Shown here piece after piece: positions 1 through 8,512 of a stretch of DNA of 64,000 nucleotides. The translations under genes and the position numbers were made by a program. How positions within the stretch are numbered: the stretch's first letter is position 1; each line of letters begins with the position of its first letter. The notes beneath the pieces were generated by a model. The model saw only the letters and a program-made list of their open reading frames with translations. It ran no database searches and had not been told where the DNA came from. Origin of the DNA: Herbaspirillum sp. SJZ107 (lineage in GTDB: Bacteria > Pseudomonadota > Gammaproteobacteria > Burkholderiales > Burkholderiaceae_D); the NCBI RefSeq assembly GCF_006715485.1, contig NZ_VFNH01000002.1:124001-188000 (forward strand), in the 5' to 3' direction.

Positions 1-25
1 GCCATTTTCCGAGCTGGAATTGACC

Positions 26-709
26 ATGATCATCGTCCACCACCTGAACAACTCCCGCTCCCAGCGCATCCTGTGGCTGCTGGAGGAACTCGGCCTGGCC
101 TACGAGATCAAAAAATACCAGCGCGACCCGAAGACGATGCTGGCGCCGCCCGAGCTGCGTGCCGTGCATCCGCTGGGCAAGTCGCCGGTGATCAGCGATG
201 GTGACACTGTGGTGGCCGAATCGGGCGCCATCGTCGAGTACCTGATCGAACGCCACGGCGTGGGCGCGGAAGGTTCGGCCCTGGCGCCGGCGCCGGGCAC
301 GCCCGAGCGCCTGCTGTACACCTACTTCCTGCACTACGCCGAGGGATCGATGATGCCGCCGCTGCTGCTCAAGCTGGTGTTCGACCGCGTGGCGAACGGC
401 CCGGCACCGTTCTTCGTGCGCCCGATCGCGCGCGGCATCGCCGGCAAGGTGCTGGGTACCTTCGTCCAGCCGCAGATCGACCGCCACCTCGGCTACCTGG
501 AAGCGGAGCTGGGCAAGCGCACCTGGTTCGCCGGCAGCCAGTTCTCGGCGGCCGACATCCAGATGAGCTTCCCGCTGGAAGCGGCCGCGGCGCGTGGCGG
601 GCTGGATGGACGCTATCCGAACCTGGTCGCCTTCCTCGAACGCATCCATGCGCGCCCGGCCTACCGCCAGGCGCTCGAACGCGGCGGCAAGTACGATTTC
701 GTCAAATAA
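26..709 (+). CDS. Glutathione S-transferase family protein
   Basis: Predicted cytosolic glutathione S-transferase of about 227 aa, which would conjugate or reduce small molecules with glutathione. The first ~80 residues match the thioredoxin-like half: a start with IIVHHLNNSRSQRILWLLEE, then the SPVISDGD segment around the cis-proline, then ESGAIVEYL, whose Glu-Ser pair contacts glutathione in this family. The remainder is the all-helical domain. I chose ATG at 26; a TTG at 20 is in frame two codons upstream. The gene is 32 bp before the exonuclease gene and may be co-transcribed with it, but no functional link is evident. The substrate cannot be deduced. Confidence 0.9.
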   Translation: MIIVHHLNNSRSQRILWLLEELGLAYEIKKYQRDPKTMLAPPELRAVHPLGKSPVISDGDTVVAESGAIVEYLIERHGVGAEGSALAPAPGTPERLLYTYFLHYAEGSMMPPLLLKLVFDRVANGPAPFFVRPIARGIAGKVLGTFVQPQIDRHLGYLEAELGKRTWFAGSQFSAADIQMSFPLEAAAARGGLDGRYPNLVAFLERIHARPAYRQALERGGKYDFVK

Positions 710-741
710 ATATAGTCATAAGCAAGGAACATCACCCCGAC

Positions 742-1518
742 ATGGCCAAGCTGCTCGCCATTGACGGCCTGAACATCGTGCGCCGCGTGTACGAGGCCAG
801 TCCGGAGCCGGACTCGGACCTGAAGGCCAGCATCGCGCTGCGCCATGCGCTGTCCTCGTTCCGCAACGTGCTGGAGGCGCATGCGCCGACCCATGTGCTG
901 GCCGCCTTCGACTACGGCGGCAATAACTGGCGCCATGCGCTGTACCCGCGCTACCGCGAGGGCAGGGCGCCGATGCCGTCCTACCTGCGCGATGCGCTGC
1001 CGGGCTTCCACCAGCGCCTGCGCGAGGTCGGCCTGCACGTGGTGACGATCCCGGAAGTGGAAGCCGACGACGTGATCGCCACCGGCGTCACGCGCTGGCT
1101 GGCGGAAGGGCGCGGCGAGGCGATCGTCGCCACCACCGACAAGGACTTGCACTGCCTGATAGCGGACGGCGCCCTGGTGTGGGATCATTTCAAGGGCGAG
1201 TGGCACGACGATGCCTGGGTGCGCGCGCGCTTCGGCGTCGCGCCCGAGCGCATGCTCGACCTGCTGGCGCTGATGGGCGATCCGACCGACGGCGTGCCCG
1301 GGGTCGACAAGGTCGGCATGAAGACCGCGGCACGCCTGCTGAATGCCTACGGCGACCTGGATGCCGTCATGGCCGGCGCCGGCATCCTCAAGACGCCGCT
1401 CGGCGAACGCCTGCGCGCCGGGCGCGAGATCCTGGCGCTGTCGCGCCGGCTGGTGCAACTGAAGACCGACGTGCGGCTGGGCGTGACCTGGAAGATGCTG
1501 GCCTACGACGCACACTGA
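742..1518 (+). CDS. FEN-like 5'-3' exonuclease (ExoIX/Xni type)
   Basis: A 258-aa protein equivalent to the 5'-nuclease domain of DNA polymerase I without the polymerase, the size of E. coli ExoIX/Xni. Metal-binding acidic motifs are visible: LAIDGLNIV at the N-terminus, AFDYGG near residue 56, EVEADDVIA near 108-116, TTDKDLH near 132, and the helix-hairpin-helix-like segment GDPTDGVPGVDKVGMKTA near 178-195. It probably processes flaps or branched ends in replication or repair. A weak AAGGAA lies about 13 nt upstream of the ATG. The next gene starts 10 bp after its stop, so the two are probably one transcript. Confidence 0.88.
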   Translation: MAKLLAIDGLNIVRRVYEASPEPDSDLKASIALRHALSSFRNVLEAHAPTHVLAAFDYGGNNWRHALYPRYREGRAPMPSYLRDALPGFHQRLREVGLHVVTIPEVEADDVIATGVTRWLAEGRGEAIVATTDKDLHCLIADGALVWDHFKGEWHDDAWVRARFGVAPERMLDLLALMGDPTDGVPGVDKVGMKTAARLLNAYGDLDAVMAGAGILKTPLGERLRAGREILALSRRLVQLKTDVRLGVTWKMLAYDAH

Positions 1519-1528
1519 AAGGAATCAC

Positions 1529-1912
1529 ATGCTCAAGGCGATTATCATCGACGCCAGTGCGGTGTCGCGCGGCCTGCTCAACACCGTGCTGACCGACGGC
1601 GGCTACGAGGTGGCCGGCCAGGGCCACACCAGCGCGCTTGCCTATGCGCTCGCGCTCAAGCACCGCCCCCACTTCGTCTGCATCGCGCGCGAGCAGGTCG
1701 AGGACGGCAGCGACATCGTCGAGCAGCTGCGCGCGAACCTGCCCAAGACGCTGGTGTTCATGGTGTCGGGTACGCTGGATGCGGCGGCAATCCAGGCCGC
1801 GCTGGCGCGCGGCGTGCACGGCTTCATCGTCAAGCCGTTCAAGGCCGACACCGTGCTGCGCACGGTGCGCAATACGATTATTTCGATCGTCAAGAAGCAC
1901 CAGGCGACCTGA
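1529..1912 (+). CDS. Pseudo-receiver domain protein lacking phospho-acceptor Asp
   Basis: A stand-alone CheY-like receiver domain of 127 aa. The fold signature is clear: hydrophobic beta-1 KAIIID, alternating beta/alpha pattern, Ser80 in FMVSG, and the conserved Lys102 in FIVKPF. The phospho-acceptor position after RPHFVCI is Ala53 rather than Asp, and the usual acidic pair near residues 8-9 is Asp-Ala. It therefore probably cannot be phosphorylated and may act by constitutive protein contacts. AAGGAA sits properly before the ATG. It lies 10 bp after the exonuclease gene and converges on the HTH-GAF gene, with only 16 bp between the two stops. Partner unknown. Confidence 0.85.
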   Translation: MLKAIIIDASAVSRGLLNTVLTDGGYEVAGQGHTSALAYALALKHRPHFVCIAREQVEDGSDIVEQLRANLPKTLVFMVSGTLDAAAIQAALARGVHGFIVKPFKADTVLRTVRNTIISIVKKHQAT

Positions 1913-1928
1913 CGAACGTGCTATCGGA

Positions 1929-2696
1929 TCAAGTCCTGCGTGCCAGCTCTTCCGAGGCAATCGTCGCCAATTCTTCCAGCGCCTTGAGTTCGCGGTCGCG
2001 CAGGCGCCGCGGTTCGCGGTCCAGCACGCACAGGGTACCGAGCGGCTGGCCGCTGCCGTCGCGCAACGTCACGCCGCCATAGAAGCGGATGCCCGCGCTG
2101 CCGGTGACCAGCGGGTTGTCGGCGAAGCGCGTATCGCTTTGCGCATCTTCCACCATCAAGGGTTCGTCCTGCACGATCGCGTGGTTGCAGAACGCCCAGC
2201 CGCGCGGCGTCTCGGTGAAATCCACGCCGATGTGCGACTTGAACCACTGGCGATGCTCGCCCAGCACGGTGATCAGCGCGATCGGACATTCGGTCACCTG
2301 GGTGGCGAGCCAGGTCAGGCGGTCGAACACGTCTTCCGACGGCGAATCGATCAGCCCGCTGGCCTCGACCGCGGCCAGGCGCGCCGGCTCGTCCAGCGGC
2401 AGCGGATGGGGACGCGGTGCCGCTGCGGCCGGGACCGGCACCGCTGCGACCGGGGCCGGAACGGATTTCAAAGGTCCCGAACGCACGCCACCCTGGCGTT
2501 CGCGGGCACGGTCTTCGAGCAGCTTGAGGACGGCGCTGAGCCTGACGCGGCGGTGGCCGCCCGGTGTTTTCCAGGAGGGCAGGGCGCCGCTTTCGAGCCA
2601 CAGCTGGGTGGTACTGACGGCGACGCCCAGCAGCCGTGCGGCTGCGGCAGTCGTCAACACGGGGTCTTCGGTGTTGTCGTGTGCAAGGGAATGCAT
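1929..2696 (-). CDS. MerR/excisionase-type HTH plus GAF domain regulator
   Basis: A 255-aa putative transcription regulator. Residues ~12-60 form an excisionase/MerR-like helix-turn-helix (LTTAAAARLLGVAVSTTQLW ... GGHRRVR), followed by an Ala/Pro-rich linker to about residue 100 and a GAF domain (~105-245) containing HRQWFKSHIGV, GIRFYGGV and LGTLCVLD. This GAF subtype is the same as in the two GAF-EAL proteins transcribed divergently from 2928, which suggests they sense a common type of signal. No ligand-binding residues can be assigned. The 231-bp shared upstream region is AT-rich and contains a repeated TCCGTCAATTA motif that could be its operator. Confidence 0.82.
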   Translation of the reverse strand: MHSLAHDNTEDPVLTTAAAARLLGVAVSTTQLWLESGALPSWKTPGGHRRVRLSAVLKLLEDRARERQGGVRSGPLKSVPAPVAAVPVPAAAAPRPHPLPLDEPARLAAVEASGLIDSPSEDVFDRLTWLATQVTECPIALITVLGEHRQWFKSHIGVDFTETPRGWAFCNHAIVQDEPLMVEDAQSDTRFADNPLVTGSAGIRFYGGVTLRDGSGQPLGTLCVLDREPRRLRDRELKALEELATIASEELARRT

Positions 2697-2745
2697 GATG
2701 AACTAGAACATGTAAGTAAATATATTTTACCGCAAATCAACTATT

Positions 2746-2911
2746 TCCGTCAATTAAATTGATGAATTTGATTGTGCTTGCCATCATCCTATCTGTTGTT
2801 TTAGTGATCGCACGTTAAACATGACGGTGAATAACAAACTGGGGTTGACTAACGGAAATTATATGGGCAAAATTCACTCAAATTCAATTATTTAATCAAA
2901 TCCGTCAATTA
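2746..2911. promoter_or_regulatory. Divergent AT-rich control region with repeated TCCGTCAATTA motif
   Basis: The 2697-2927 gap between the HTH-GAF gene and the first GAF-EAL gene is much more AT-rich than its surroundings. TCCGTCAATTA occurs exactly at 2746-2756 and 2901-2911. A related inverted copy (TAATTTCCGTTAG when read on the minus strand) lies at 2849-2861, overlapping a possible -35 TTGACT at 2845-2850 (17-bp spacer to CAAAAT at 2868-2873). Three related sites in a divergent region point to a bound regulator, most simply the adjacent HTH protein. This is inference from the pattern only. Confidence 0.4.
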
Positions 2912-2927
2912 CCCTGTCCGGGTCGTC

Positions 2928-4730
2928 ATGAATCTACCTCTACACCGCCCGCATTGCGAGGCAAGCCGGCTCGAAGCGCTGCGCAAGCTGAATCTGCTGG
3001 ATACCCCGCCCAGCGAAGCCTTCGACCGTATCACGCGCATGGCGGCCCAGATGTTCAATCTGCCGATCGCGGCAGTGTCGTTGACGGACAGCGACCGCCA
3101 GTGGTTCAAGTCGCGCGTGGGCGTCGAGCACGATACGATCCCGCGCATGAAGGCGCCGTGCGGCCAGGTGGCGGATCAGGGTGACATGCTGGTCATTCCC
3201 GACCTGTTGCTGGACTGCCACTACCGCGACAGCATCCTGGCCGAATCCGGCATCCGTTTCTATGCGGGCGCGCCGCTGCTCACCCAGGACGGCTATTGCC
3301 TGGGCGCGATGTGCGTGCTCGGGACCGAGCCGCGCGCGATCACCGAGCCCGAACGCGAAGCCCTGCGCGACCTGGCGGCAATGGTGATGGCCCAGATCGA
3401 ACTGCGCCATGCGCTGGGCCGGGTCGATCCGTTCAGCGGCCTGCCCAACCGCAACCAGTTCGTCGACGACTTCCAGGACATGACGGCCGACCGCCAGCAG
3501 GGCGAGGAACGACTGGCGGCGCTGGTCAACCTGGCCAGCCCGGAACAGCTCAGCAACGCGCTGCGCGCGATGGGTCCGAGCTACCTCGACGAAGTGGTGG
3601 GCGAAGCGGTGCGCATGCTGAAGTCCACCATCGGCCTGGACAGCACCGTGTATCACATCTCGCCGACCGAATTCGTGTTCGTGGCCAGGCCCGGCACCGA
3701 CCCGGTCGAGTTCTGCGTCGGACTCGAAAACTGGCTGCGCCGCCGCGCTGCCTCGCTGACCTCGCGCTTCGTGACCACCGCGCGCATCGGCGTGGCGCCG
3801 TTCACGGTCGGCGTCACCGGCTATGCCGACCTGTTGCGCAACCTGCATTCGGCCGTGCAGCATGGCCTCGACCAGGAATGCGGCGTCTCCATGTTCTCGC
3901 AGGAGCAGGATGCGCTCTACCAGCGCCGATTCTGGCTGGTCAACGAGTTCGGCGCCACGCTGGACGGCGCGATTCCCGGCCGCGACGGCCAGCTGCGCCT
4001 GGTGTTCCAGCCGAAGATCAATCTCGCCACCGGCGCCTGCATCGGCGCCGAAGCGCTGCTGCGCTGGACCCATCCGGAATTCGGCGACGTCTCGCCGGGC
4101 GAATTCATTCCCATCATCGAGCGGACCTCGATGGTGCGCGCGGTCACCAACTGGGTGCTGGAAACCGCCATGGTCCAGCTGGCCGAGTGGCGCATCGAAG
4201 GGCTGGAGCTGGAACTGGCGGTGAACGTCTCGGCGGTCAACCTGCTGGAGCCGGACTTCTGCGTCCGCGTGATCGATGGCCTGCGCCGCCACGGACTGCC
4301 GCCCTCCAGCCTGTCGCTGGAAATCACGGAAAGTGCCCTGATGCAGAACCCGAAGGTGGCGCAAGCCACGCTGCGCGCGCTGCACGCGGCCGGCGTGCGC
4401 CTGGCGATCGACGATTTCGGCACCGGCTACAGCAGCCTGACCTATCTGCAAAGCCTGCCGGTGCAAGTGGTCAAGATCGACCAGGGCTTCATCCGCGGCA
4501 TCGAGAGCGACGAACGCAAGCGTTCGCTGGTCTCGGCCATGATCAAGCTGGCGCACGACCTCGGGCACCGCGTGGTGGCCGAAGGGGTCGAAACGCCGGA
4601 AGTGATGCGCGTGCTGGAACGCGTGGGCTGCGACGAAGCCCAGGGCTACCTGTATGCGCGGCCGATGCCGCCGCAGGCATTCGCACAGTGGTTTGCCGAG
4701 CGCCGGGAAGAGGTGCTGGCACTGGCCTGA
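2928..4730 (+). CDS. GAF - degenerate GGDEF - EAL c-di-GMP phosphodiesterase
   Basis: A 600-aa soluble protein. The GAF domain occupies ~20-160 ([33 protein letters not shown]). A GGDEF-type domain follows from [12 protein letters not shown] (~167) but its signature is SPTEF near residues 245-249, so cyclase activity is unlikely. The EAL domain (~350-595) keeps the catalytic set: E375 in AEALLRW, N443, E475 in EITES, D505-D506 in [10 protein letters not shown]526 and E562 in AEGVET. It should hydrolyse c-di-GMP under GAF control. It is followed 83 bp later by a full-length paralogue and is divergent from an HTH protein carrying a similar GAF. Confidence 0.9.
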   Translation: MNLPLHRPHCEASRLEALRKLNLLDTPPSEAFDRITRMAAQMFNLPIAAVSLTDSDRQWFKSRVGVEHDTIPRMKAPCGQVADQGDMLVIPDLLLDCHYRDSILAESGIRFYAGAPLLTQDGYCLGAMCVLGTEPRAITEPEREALRDLAAMVMAQIELRHALGRVDPFSGLPNRNQFVDDFQDMTADRQQGEERLAALVNLASPEQLSNALRAMGPSYLDEVVGEAVRMLKSTIGLDSTVYHISPTEFVFVARPGTDPVEFCVGLENWLRRRAASLTSRFVTTARIGVAPFTVGVTGYADLLRNLHSAVQHGLDQECGVSMFSQEQDALYQRRFWLVNEFGATLDGAIPGRDGQLRLVFQPKINLATGACIGAEALLRWTHPEFGDVSPGEFIPIIERTSMVRAVTNWVLETAMVQLAEWRIEGLELELAVNVSAVNLLEPDFCVRVIDGLRRHGLPPSSLSLEITESALMQNPKVAQATLRALHAAGVRLAIDDFGTGYSSLTYLQSLPVQVVKIDQGFIRGIESDERKRSLVSAMIKLAHDLGHRVVAEGVETPEVMRVLERVGCDEAQGYLYARPMPPQAFAQWFAERREEVLALA

Positions 4731-4813
4731 ATTGCACAAAGGCGTGCACGATTGGAACTACTAGTTGACGTTTGGAAATAACCTGAGCACAATCGGGTGG
4801 GCCAAACAGATCG

Positions 4814-6634
4814 ATGTCACCACAGTACGCCATGAGCCTATCTCCTTCCAATCCAGCCACCGAAGCCAGCCGCCTCGAGGCCCTGCAGCGGCTGAACCTT
4901 CTGGACACGCCACCGAACGTTTCGTTCGACCGCATCACGCGCATGGCGTCGCGCCTGTTCGGGCTGCCGCTGGCCGCCGTCTCTCTCACCGACGTCGACC
5001 GCCAGTGGTTCAAGTCGCGCGTCGGCATCGTGCAGGAATCGCTGCCGCGCCTGAAGGCGCCCTGCTCACGCATTGCCGAAAGCGGGCAGATGGTGGTCGT
5101 GAACGACCTGCAGGCCGACAGCTTCTATGCCGACAGTCCGCTGGCCGGCGCCGGCGTGCGCTTCTATGCAGGCGCGCCGTTGCTTACCAACGACGGCTAC
5201 TGCCTCGGTTCGATGTGCGTGCTCGGCACCGAGCCGCGCGACGTGACCGAAGCCGAGTGCGCGGCCCTGCGTGACATGGCCGCGATGGTGATGGCGCAGA
5301 TCGAGCTGCAGCATGCGCTGGGGCGGATCGATCCGGCCAGCGGGCTGCCCAACCGCACCCAGTTCGTCGACGACTTCAATGACCTGACCCAGGACCGCCC
5401 GGCCGGCGAACGGCGCGTGGCCGGCCTGCTCAACCTGGCCAGTCCCGAACAGCTCAGCAGCGCGTTGCGCGCGATGGGCGCCACCTGGCTCGACGAAGTG
5501 GTCGGCGAAGCGGTGCGCATGCTGGCCGAGACCATCGGTGCGGGCAGTACCGTGTACCACGTGACCCCGACCGAATTCGCCTTCATCACGGCGCCCGGCA
5601 CCGACATCGATGTCGTCTGCGCGGAGATGGAAACCTGGCTGGTGCAGCGCGCCGCATCCGTCACCTCGCGCTTCGTGACCACCGCACGCATCGGCGTGGC
5701 GCCGTTCACCATCGGCGTGACCGGCTCGGCCGAACTGCTGCGCAACCTCCATTCGGCCGCCCAGCACGCGTTCGACCAGGACCGCGGCGTGTCCGTGTTC
5801 TCGCAGGAGCAGGATGCGCTGTACCGGCGCAGCTTCTGGCTGATCAACGCGTTCGGGGCCGCATTGGACGGCGCCGCCGGTGCCGATGCGGACAGCCAGC
5901 TGCGGCTGGTGTTCCAGCCCAAGGTCGACCTCGTCAGCGGCGCCTGCATCGGCGCCGAGGCACTGCTGCGCTGGACCCACCCGGAGTTCGGCGACGTCTC
6001 GCCGGGCGAATTCATCCCGATCATCGAACGGACCTCGATGGTGCGCGCCACCACCGACTGGGTATTGCGCTGCGCGATGCGGCAACTGGCGGCATGGCGT
6101 GCCGACGGGCTGGAACTGGAGCTGGCGGTGAACGTCTCGGCCGTCAACCTGCTGGAACCGGACTTCTGCACGCGCATCGTCGACAACCTGCGCAGCCATG
6201 GCCTGCCGGCATCCAGCCTGGCACTGGAAATCACGGAAAGCGCGCTGATGAAGAACCCGAAGGTGGCCGAAGCCACGATGCGCGACCTGCACGCTGCCGG
6301 CGTGCACATGGCGATCGACGACTTCGGCACCGGCTACAGCAGCCTGGCCTACCTGCAAAGCCTGCCGGCGCAGGTGGTCAAGATCGACCAGAGCTTCGTG
6401 CGCGGCATCGAGGGCGACGAGCGCAAGCGTTCGCTGGTATCGGCGATGATCAAGCTGTCGCACGACCTGGGGCACCGCGTGGTGGCCGAGGGCGTGGAGA
6501 CGGCCGAGGTGGCCGGTGTGCTGAAAGGCGTCGCGTGCGACGAGGCGCAGGGGTACTGGTATGCGAAGCCGCTGGCGCCGGGGGCGTTCGTGGACTGGCT
6601 GGCTGGACGGAGCGACGTCGCAAACGTCGCTTGA
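4814..6634 (+). CDS. Second GAF - degenerate GGDEF - EAL phosphodiesterase (tandem paralogue)
   Basis: A 606-aa paralogue of the preceding protein, collinear over its whole length: GAF (~25-165), degenerate GGDEF (DPASGLPNRTQF, signature TPTEF) and EAL (E382 in [36 protein letters not shown] all present). It is probably an active c-di-GMP phosphodiesterase with a receptor domain that has diverged. ATG at 4832 (MSLSPSNPATEAS) is an alternative start that aligns better with the paralogue's N-terminus. The 83-bp gap from the upstream gene allows either shared transcription or its own promoter. The tandem arrangement implies a local duplication. Confidence 0.9.
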   Translation: MSPQYAMSLSPSNPATEASRLEALQRLNLLDTPPNVSFDRITRMASRLFGLPLAAVSLTDVDRQWFKSRVGIVQESLPRLKAPCSRIAESGQMVVVNDLQADSFYADSPLAGAGVRFYAGAPLLTNDGYCLGSMCVLGTEPRDVTEAECAALRDMAAMVMAQIELQHALGRIDPASGLPNRTQFVDDFNDLTQDRPAGERRVAGLLNLASPEQLSSALRAMGATWLDEVVGEAVRMLAETIGAGSTVYHVTPTEFAFITAPGTDIDVVCAEMETWLVQRAASVTSRFVTTARIGVAPFTIGVTGSAELLRNLHSAAQHAFDQDRGVSVFSQEQDALYRRSFWLINAFGAALDGAAGADADSQLRLVFQPKVDLVSGACIGAEALLRWTHPEFGDVSPGEFIPIIERTSMVRATTDWVLRCAMRQLAAWRADGLELELAVNVSAVNLLEPDFCTRIVDNLRSHGLPASSLALEITESALMKNPKVAEATMRDLHAAGVHMAIDDFGTGYSSLAYLQSLPAQVVKIDQSFVRGIEGDERKRSLVSAMIKLSHDLGHRVVAEGVETAEVAGVLKGVACDEAQGYWYAKPLAPGAFVDWLAGRSDVANVA

Positions 6635-6650
6635 CCTGAACCCTTAAATA

Positions 6651-6737
6651 CGTCGTCCCTGCGAAGGCAGGGACCCAAGTTTCATAGGCGCTAACGCTGC
6701 GCATCCAACTTGGGTCCCTGCCTGCGCAGGGACGACG
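6651..6737. repeat. REP/BIME-like inverted repeat, copy A
   Basis: Two 31-nt arms (6651-6681 and 6707-6737) are inverted copies with one mismatch, separated by 25 nt. Each arm is itself a hairpin, with GTCCCTGC and GCAGGGAC flanking four bases. The same unit recurs at 57432-57531 and, as a single hairpin, at 35183-35210. This nested-palindrome layout is typical of REP sequences and their paired forms. It lies between convergent genes (EAL protein and cheW), the usual location. No REP-associated transposase is in the window. Confidence 0.8.
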
Positions 6738-6747
6738 TTTACACGCT

Positions 6748-6770
6748 ACGGGCGCTTTTCAGGCGCCCGT
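6748..6770 (-). terminator. Hairpin downstream of cheW
   Basis: ACGGGCGC (6748-6755) pairs with GCGCCCGT (6763-6770) across a 7-nt loop, just past the cheW stop at 6777. No T-run follows, so a factor-independent terminator is only possible. Confidence 0.4.
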
Positions 6771-6776
6771 CATGTT

Positions 6777-7253
6777 TCAGGCAGCCGAACGCGCCGCCGC
6801 CAGCAAGCCCATCTCTTCCGAACCCAGCAGGCGATCGATGTCCAGCAGGATCAGCATGCGCTCGCCCACCGTACCCAGGCCCTGCAGGTAATCCGACGAC
6901 ACGCTGGCACCCAGGTCCGGCGCCGGCTTGATCTGGTCCGGGGTCAGGGTCACGACGTCGGACACGCTGTCGACCACCATGCCGATGGTGTGGCCGTTGA
7001 TGTTCAGGACGATGACGACGGTGAACGCGTCATAGGTCGCCTGGCCGACGTTGAACTTGATGCGCATGTCGACGATCGGGACGATGATGCCGCGCAGGTT
7101 GATCACGCCTTTCAGGTACTCGGGCGCGCTGGCGATGCGGGTGACGGCGTCGTAGCCGCGGATTTCCTGCACCTTCAGGATGCTGATGGCGTATTCTTCG
7201 CCGCCCAACCGGAACGACAGCACTTCATTGGTGTTGTTGATATCTTCAGCCAT
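6777..7253 (-). CDS. cheW: CheW-type chemotaxis coupling protein
   Basis: About 158 aa, one CheW domain, which in chemotaxis arrays links methyl-accepting receptors to the CheA kinase. Recognisable segments are [39 protein letters not shown] and [11 protein letters not shown]. The ATG at 7253 is chosen because an exact AAGGAGGT lies 6 nt upstream on the coding strand; an in-frame start at 7283 would place this ribosome site inside the gene. No cheA or receptor gene is next to it, so this is a free-standing CheW that may serve a system elsewhere in the genome. Confidence 0.95.
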   Translation of the reverse strand: MAEDINNTNEVLSFRLGGEEYAISILKVQEIRGYDAVTRIASAPEYLKGVINLRGIIVPIVDMRIKFNVGQATYDAFTVVIVLNINGHTIGMVVDSVSDVVTLTPDQIKPAPDLGASVSSDYLQGLGTVGERMLILLDIDRLLGSEEMGLLAAARSAA

Positions 7254-7358
7254 GGAACCTCCTTGAATTTTTCCTAGCGGCAATATATAAGGAGGTTACG
7301 GCATTTTTACGCCGAGTTCGATGGAGAAAAGACAAGAGTGCGCAAAAATGTAGAACAT

Positions 7359-7388
7359 TGCGGGGCCGTAACAACAGCCGGCCCCGCA
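7359..7388 (-). terminator. Probable mnmA terminator
   Basis: TGCGGGGCCG (7359-7368) and CGGCCCCGCA (7379-7388) form a perfect 10-bp stem with a 10-nt loop just after the mnmA stop at 7396. On the minus strand it is followed within ~15 nt by ATTTTTG. A leftward terminator is likely. Confidence 0.6.
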
Positions 7389-7395
7389 GCAGGCC

Positions 7396-8499
7396 TCAAG
7401 CGGCCGATGCCGAATCGATGATGCCGCCGCCCAGGCAGACGTCGCCGTCGTACAGCACGGCCGACTGGCCCGGCGTCACCGCCCATTGCGGATCGGTGAA
7501 GGTCAGTGCGAAGCGGTCCGCACCTTCCGGCATGACCGTGCAGGCGACGTCGGCCTGGCGATAACGGGTCTTGGCCGACAAGGCACGCGGCGCCGGCGGC
7601 TCGCCGGCGATCCAGCTGGCCTGGCCGGCACCCAGTTCGCCCGACAGCAGCCACGGGTGGTCATGGCCCTGCACGATGTACAGCGTGTTGTTGGCGATGT
7701 CTTTTCGCGCCACGAACCACGGCTCGCCCGTACCGTCGGCATTCTTGTGCGACTTCAGGCCGCCGATGCCGATGCCCTTCCGCTGTCCCAGGGTATAAAA
7801 GGACAGGCCGACGTGCTCGCCCACGGTCTGGCCGTTGTCCAGCTTGATCGGACCCGGCTTGTGCTGCAGGTAGCGGCCCAGGAATTCGCGGAACGGACGC
7901 TCGCCGATGAAGCAGATGCCGGTCGAATCCTTTTTCGCCGCATTCGGCAGCTGCAGCTTTTCGGCGATCTTGCGCACTTCCGTCTTGGCGATCTCGCCCA
8001 GCGGGAACAGCGACTTCGACAGCTGCGCCTGGTTCAGGCGGTGCAGGAAGTAGCTCTGGTCCTTGGTCGCATCCAGCGCTTTCAACAGCTCGAACTTGTC
8101 ACCGTTCTGACGCACGCGCGCATAGTGGCCGGTCGCGATCAGGTCGGCGCCCAGCTTCATTGCATGGTCGAGGAAGGCCTTGAACTTGATCTCGGCGTTG
8201 CACAGCACGTCCGGATTCGGCGTACGGCCGGCCTGGTACTCGCGCAGGAATTCGGCGAACACGCGGTCCTTGTATTCGGCGGCGAAGTTGACTGCCTCGA
8301 TATCGACGCCGACCACGTCGGCCACGCTGGCCGCGTCGATCCAGTCCTGGCGCGTCGAGCAGTATTCGGAATCGTCGTCGTCTTCCCAGTTCTTCATGAA
8401 CAGGCCGATGACTTCGTAGCCCTGTTCTTTCAACATCCACGCCGCGACCGAGGAGTCGACGCCGCCCGACATCCCGATCACGACTTTTTTCTTGCTCAT
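7396..8499 (-). CDS. mnmA: tRNA-specific 2-thiouridylase MnmA
   Basis: 367 aa, the normal family size. It installs the 2-thio group at U34 of Lys, Glu and Gln tRNAs, using sulfur relayed to its catalytic cysteines and ATP to activate the uridine. The N-terminal PP-loop SGGVDSS is at residues 11-17. The catalytic cysteines are seen as C100 in NPDVLCN and C196 in [11 protein letters not shown], and the C-terminal region carries the usual beta-barrel. The start is at 8499 ([13 protein letters not shown]). nudJ ends 13 bp upstream, so a nudJ-mnmA transcript is likely, an arrangement also known from E. coli. Confidence 0.97.
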   Translation of the reverse strand: MSKKKVVIGMSGGVDSSVAAWMLKEQGYEVIGLFMKNWEDDDDSEYCSTRQDWIDAASVADVVGVDIEAVNFAAEYKDRVFAEFLREYQAGRTPNPDVLCNAEIKFKAFLDHAMKLGADLIATGHYARVRQNGDKFELLKALDATKDQSYFLHRLNQAQLSKSLFPLGEIAKTEVRKIAEKLQLPNAAKKDSTGICFIGERPFREFLGRYLQHKPGPIKLDNGQTVGEHVGLSFYTLGQRKGIGIGGLKSHKNADGTGEPWFVARKDIANNTLYIVQGHDHPWLLSGELGAGQASWIAGEPPAPRALSAKTRYRQADVACTVMPEGADRFALTFTDPQWAVTPGQSAVLYDGDVCLGGGIIDSASAA

Positions 8500-8512
8500 C
8501 TTTGTTTACTCT

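Noticed and set aside
2940-4739. A ~600-codon minus-strand frame opposite the first GAF-EAL gene
   Set aside because: Same GC artefact; a similar antisense frame occurs opposite its paralogue, as expected if it only mirrors the coding strand.
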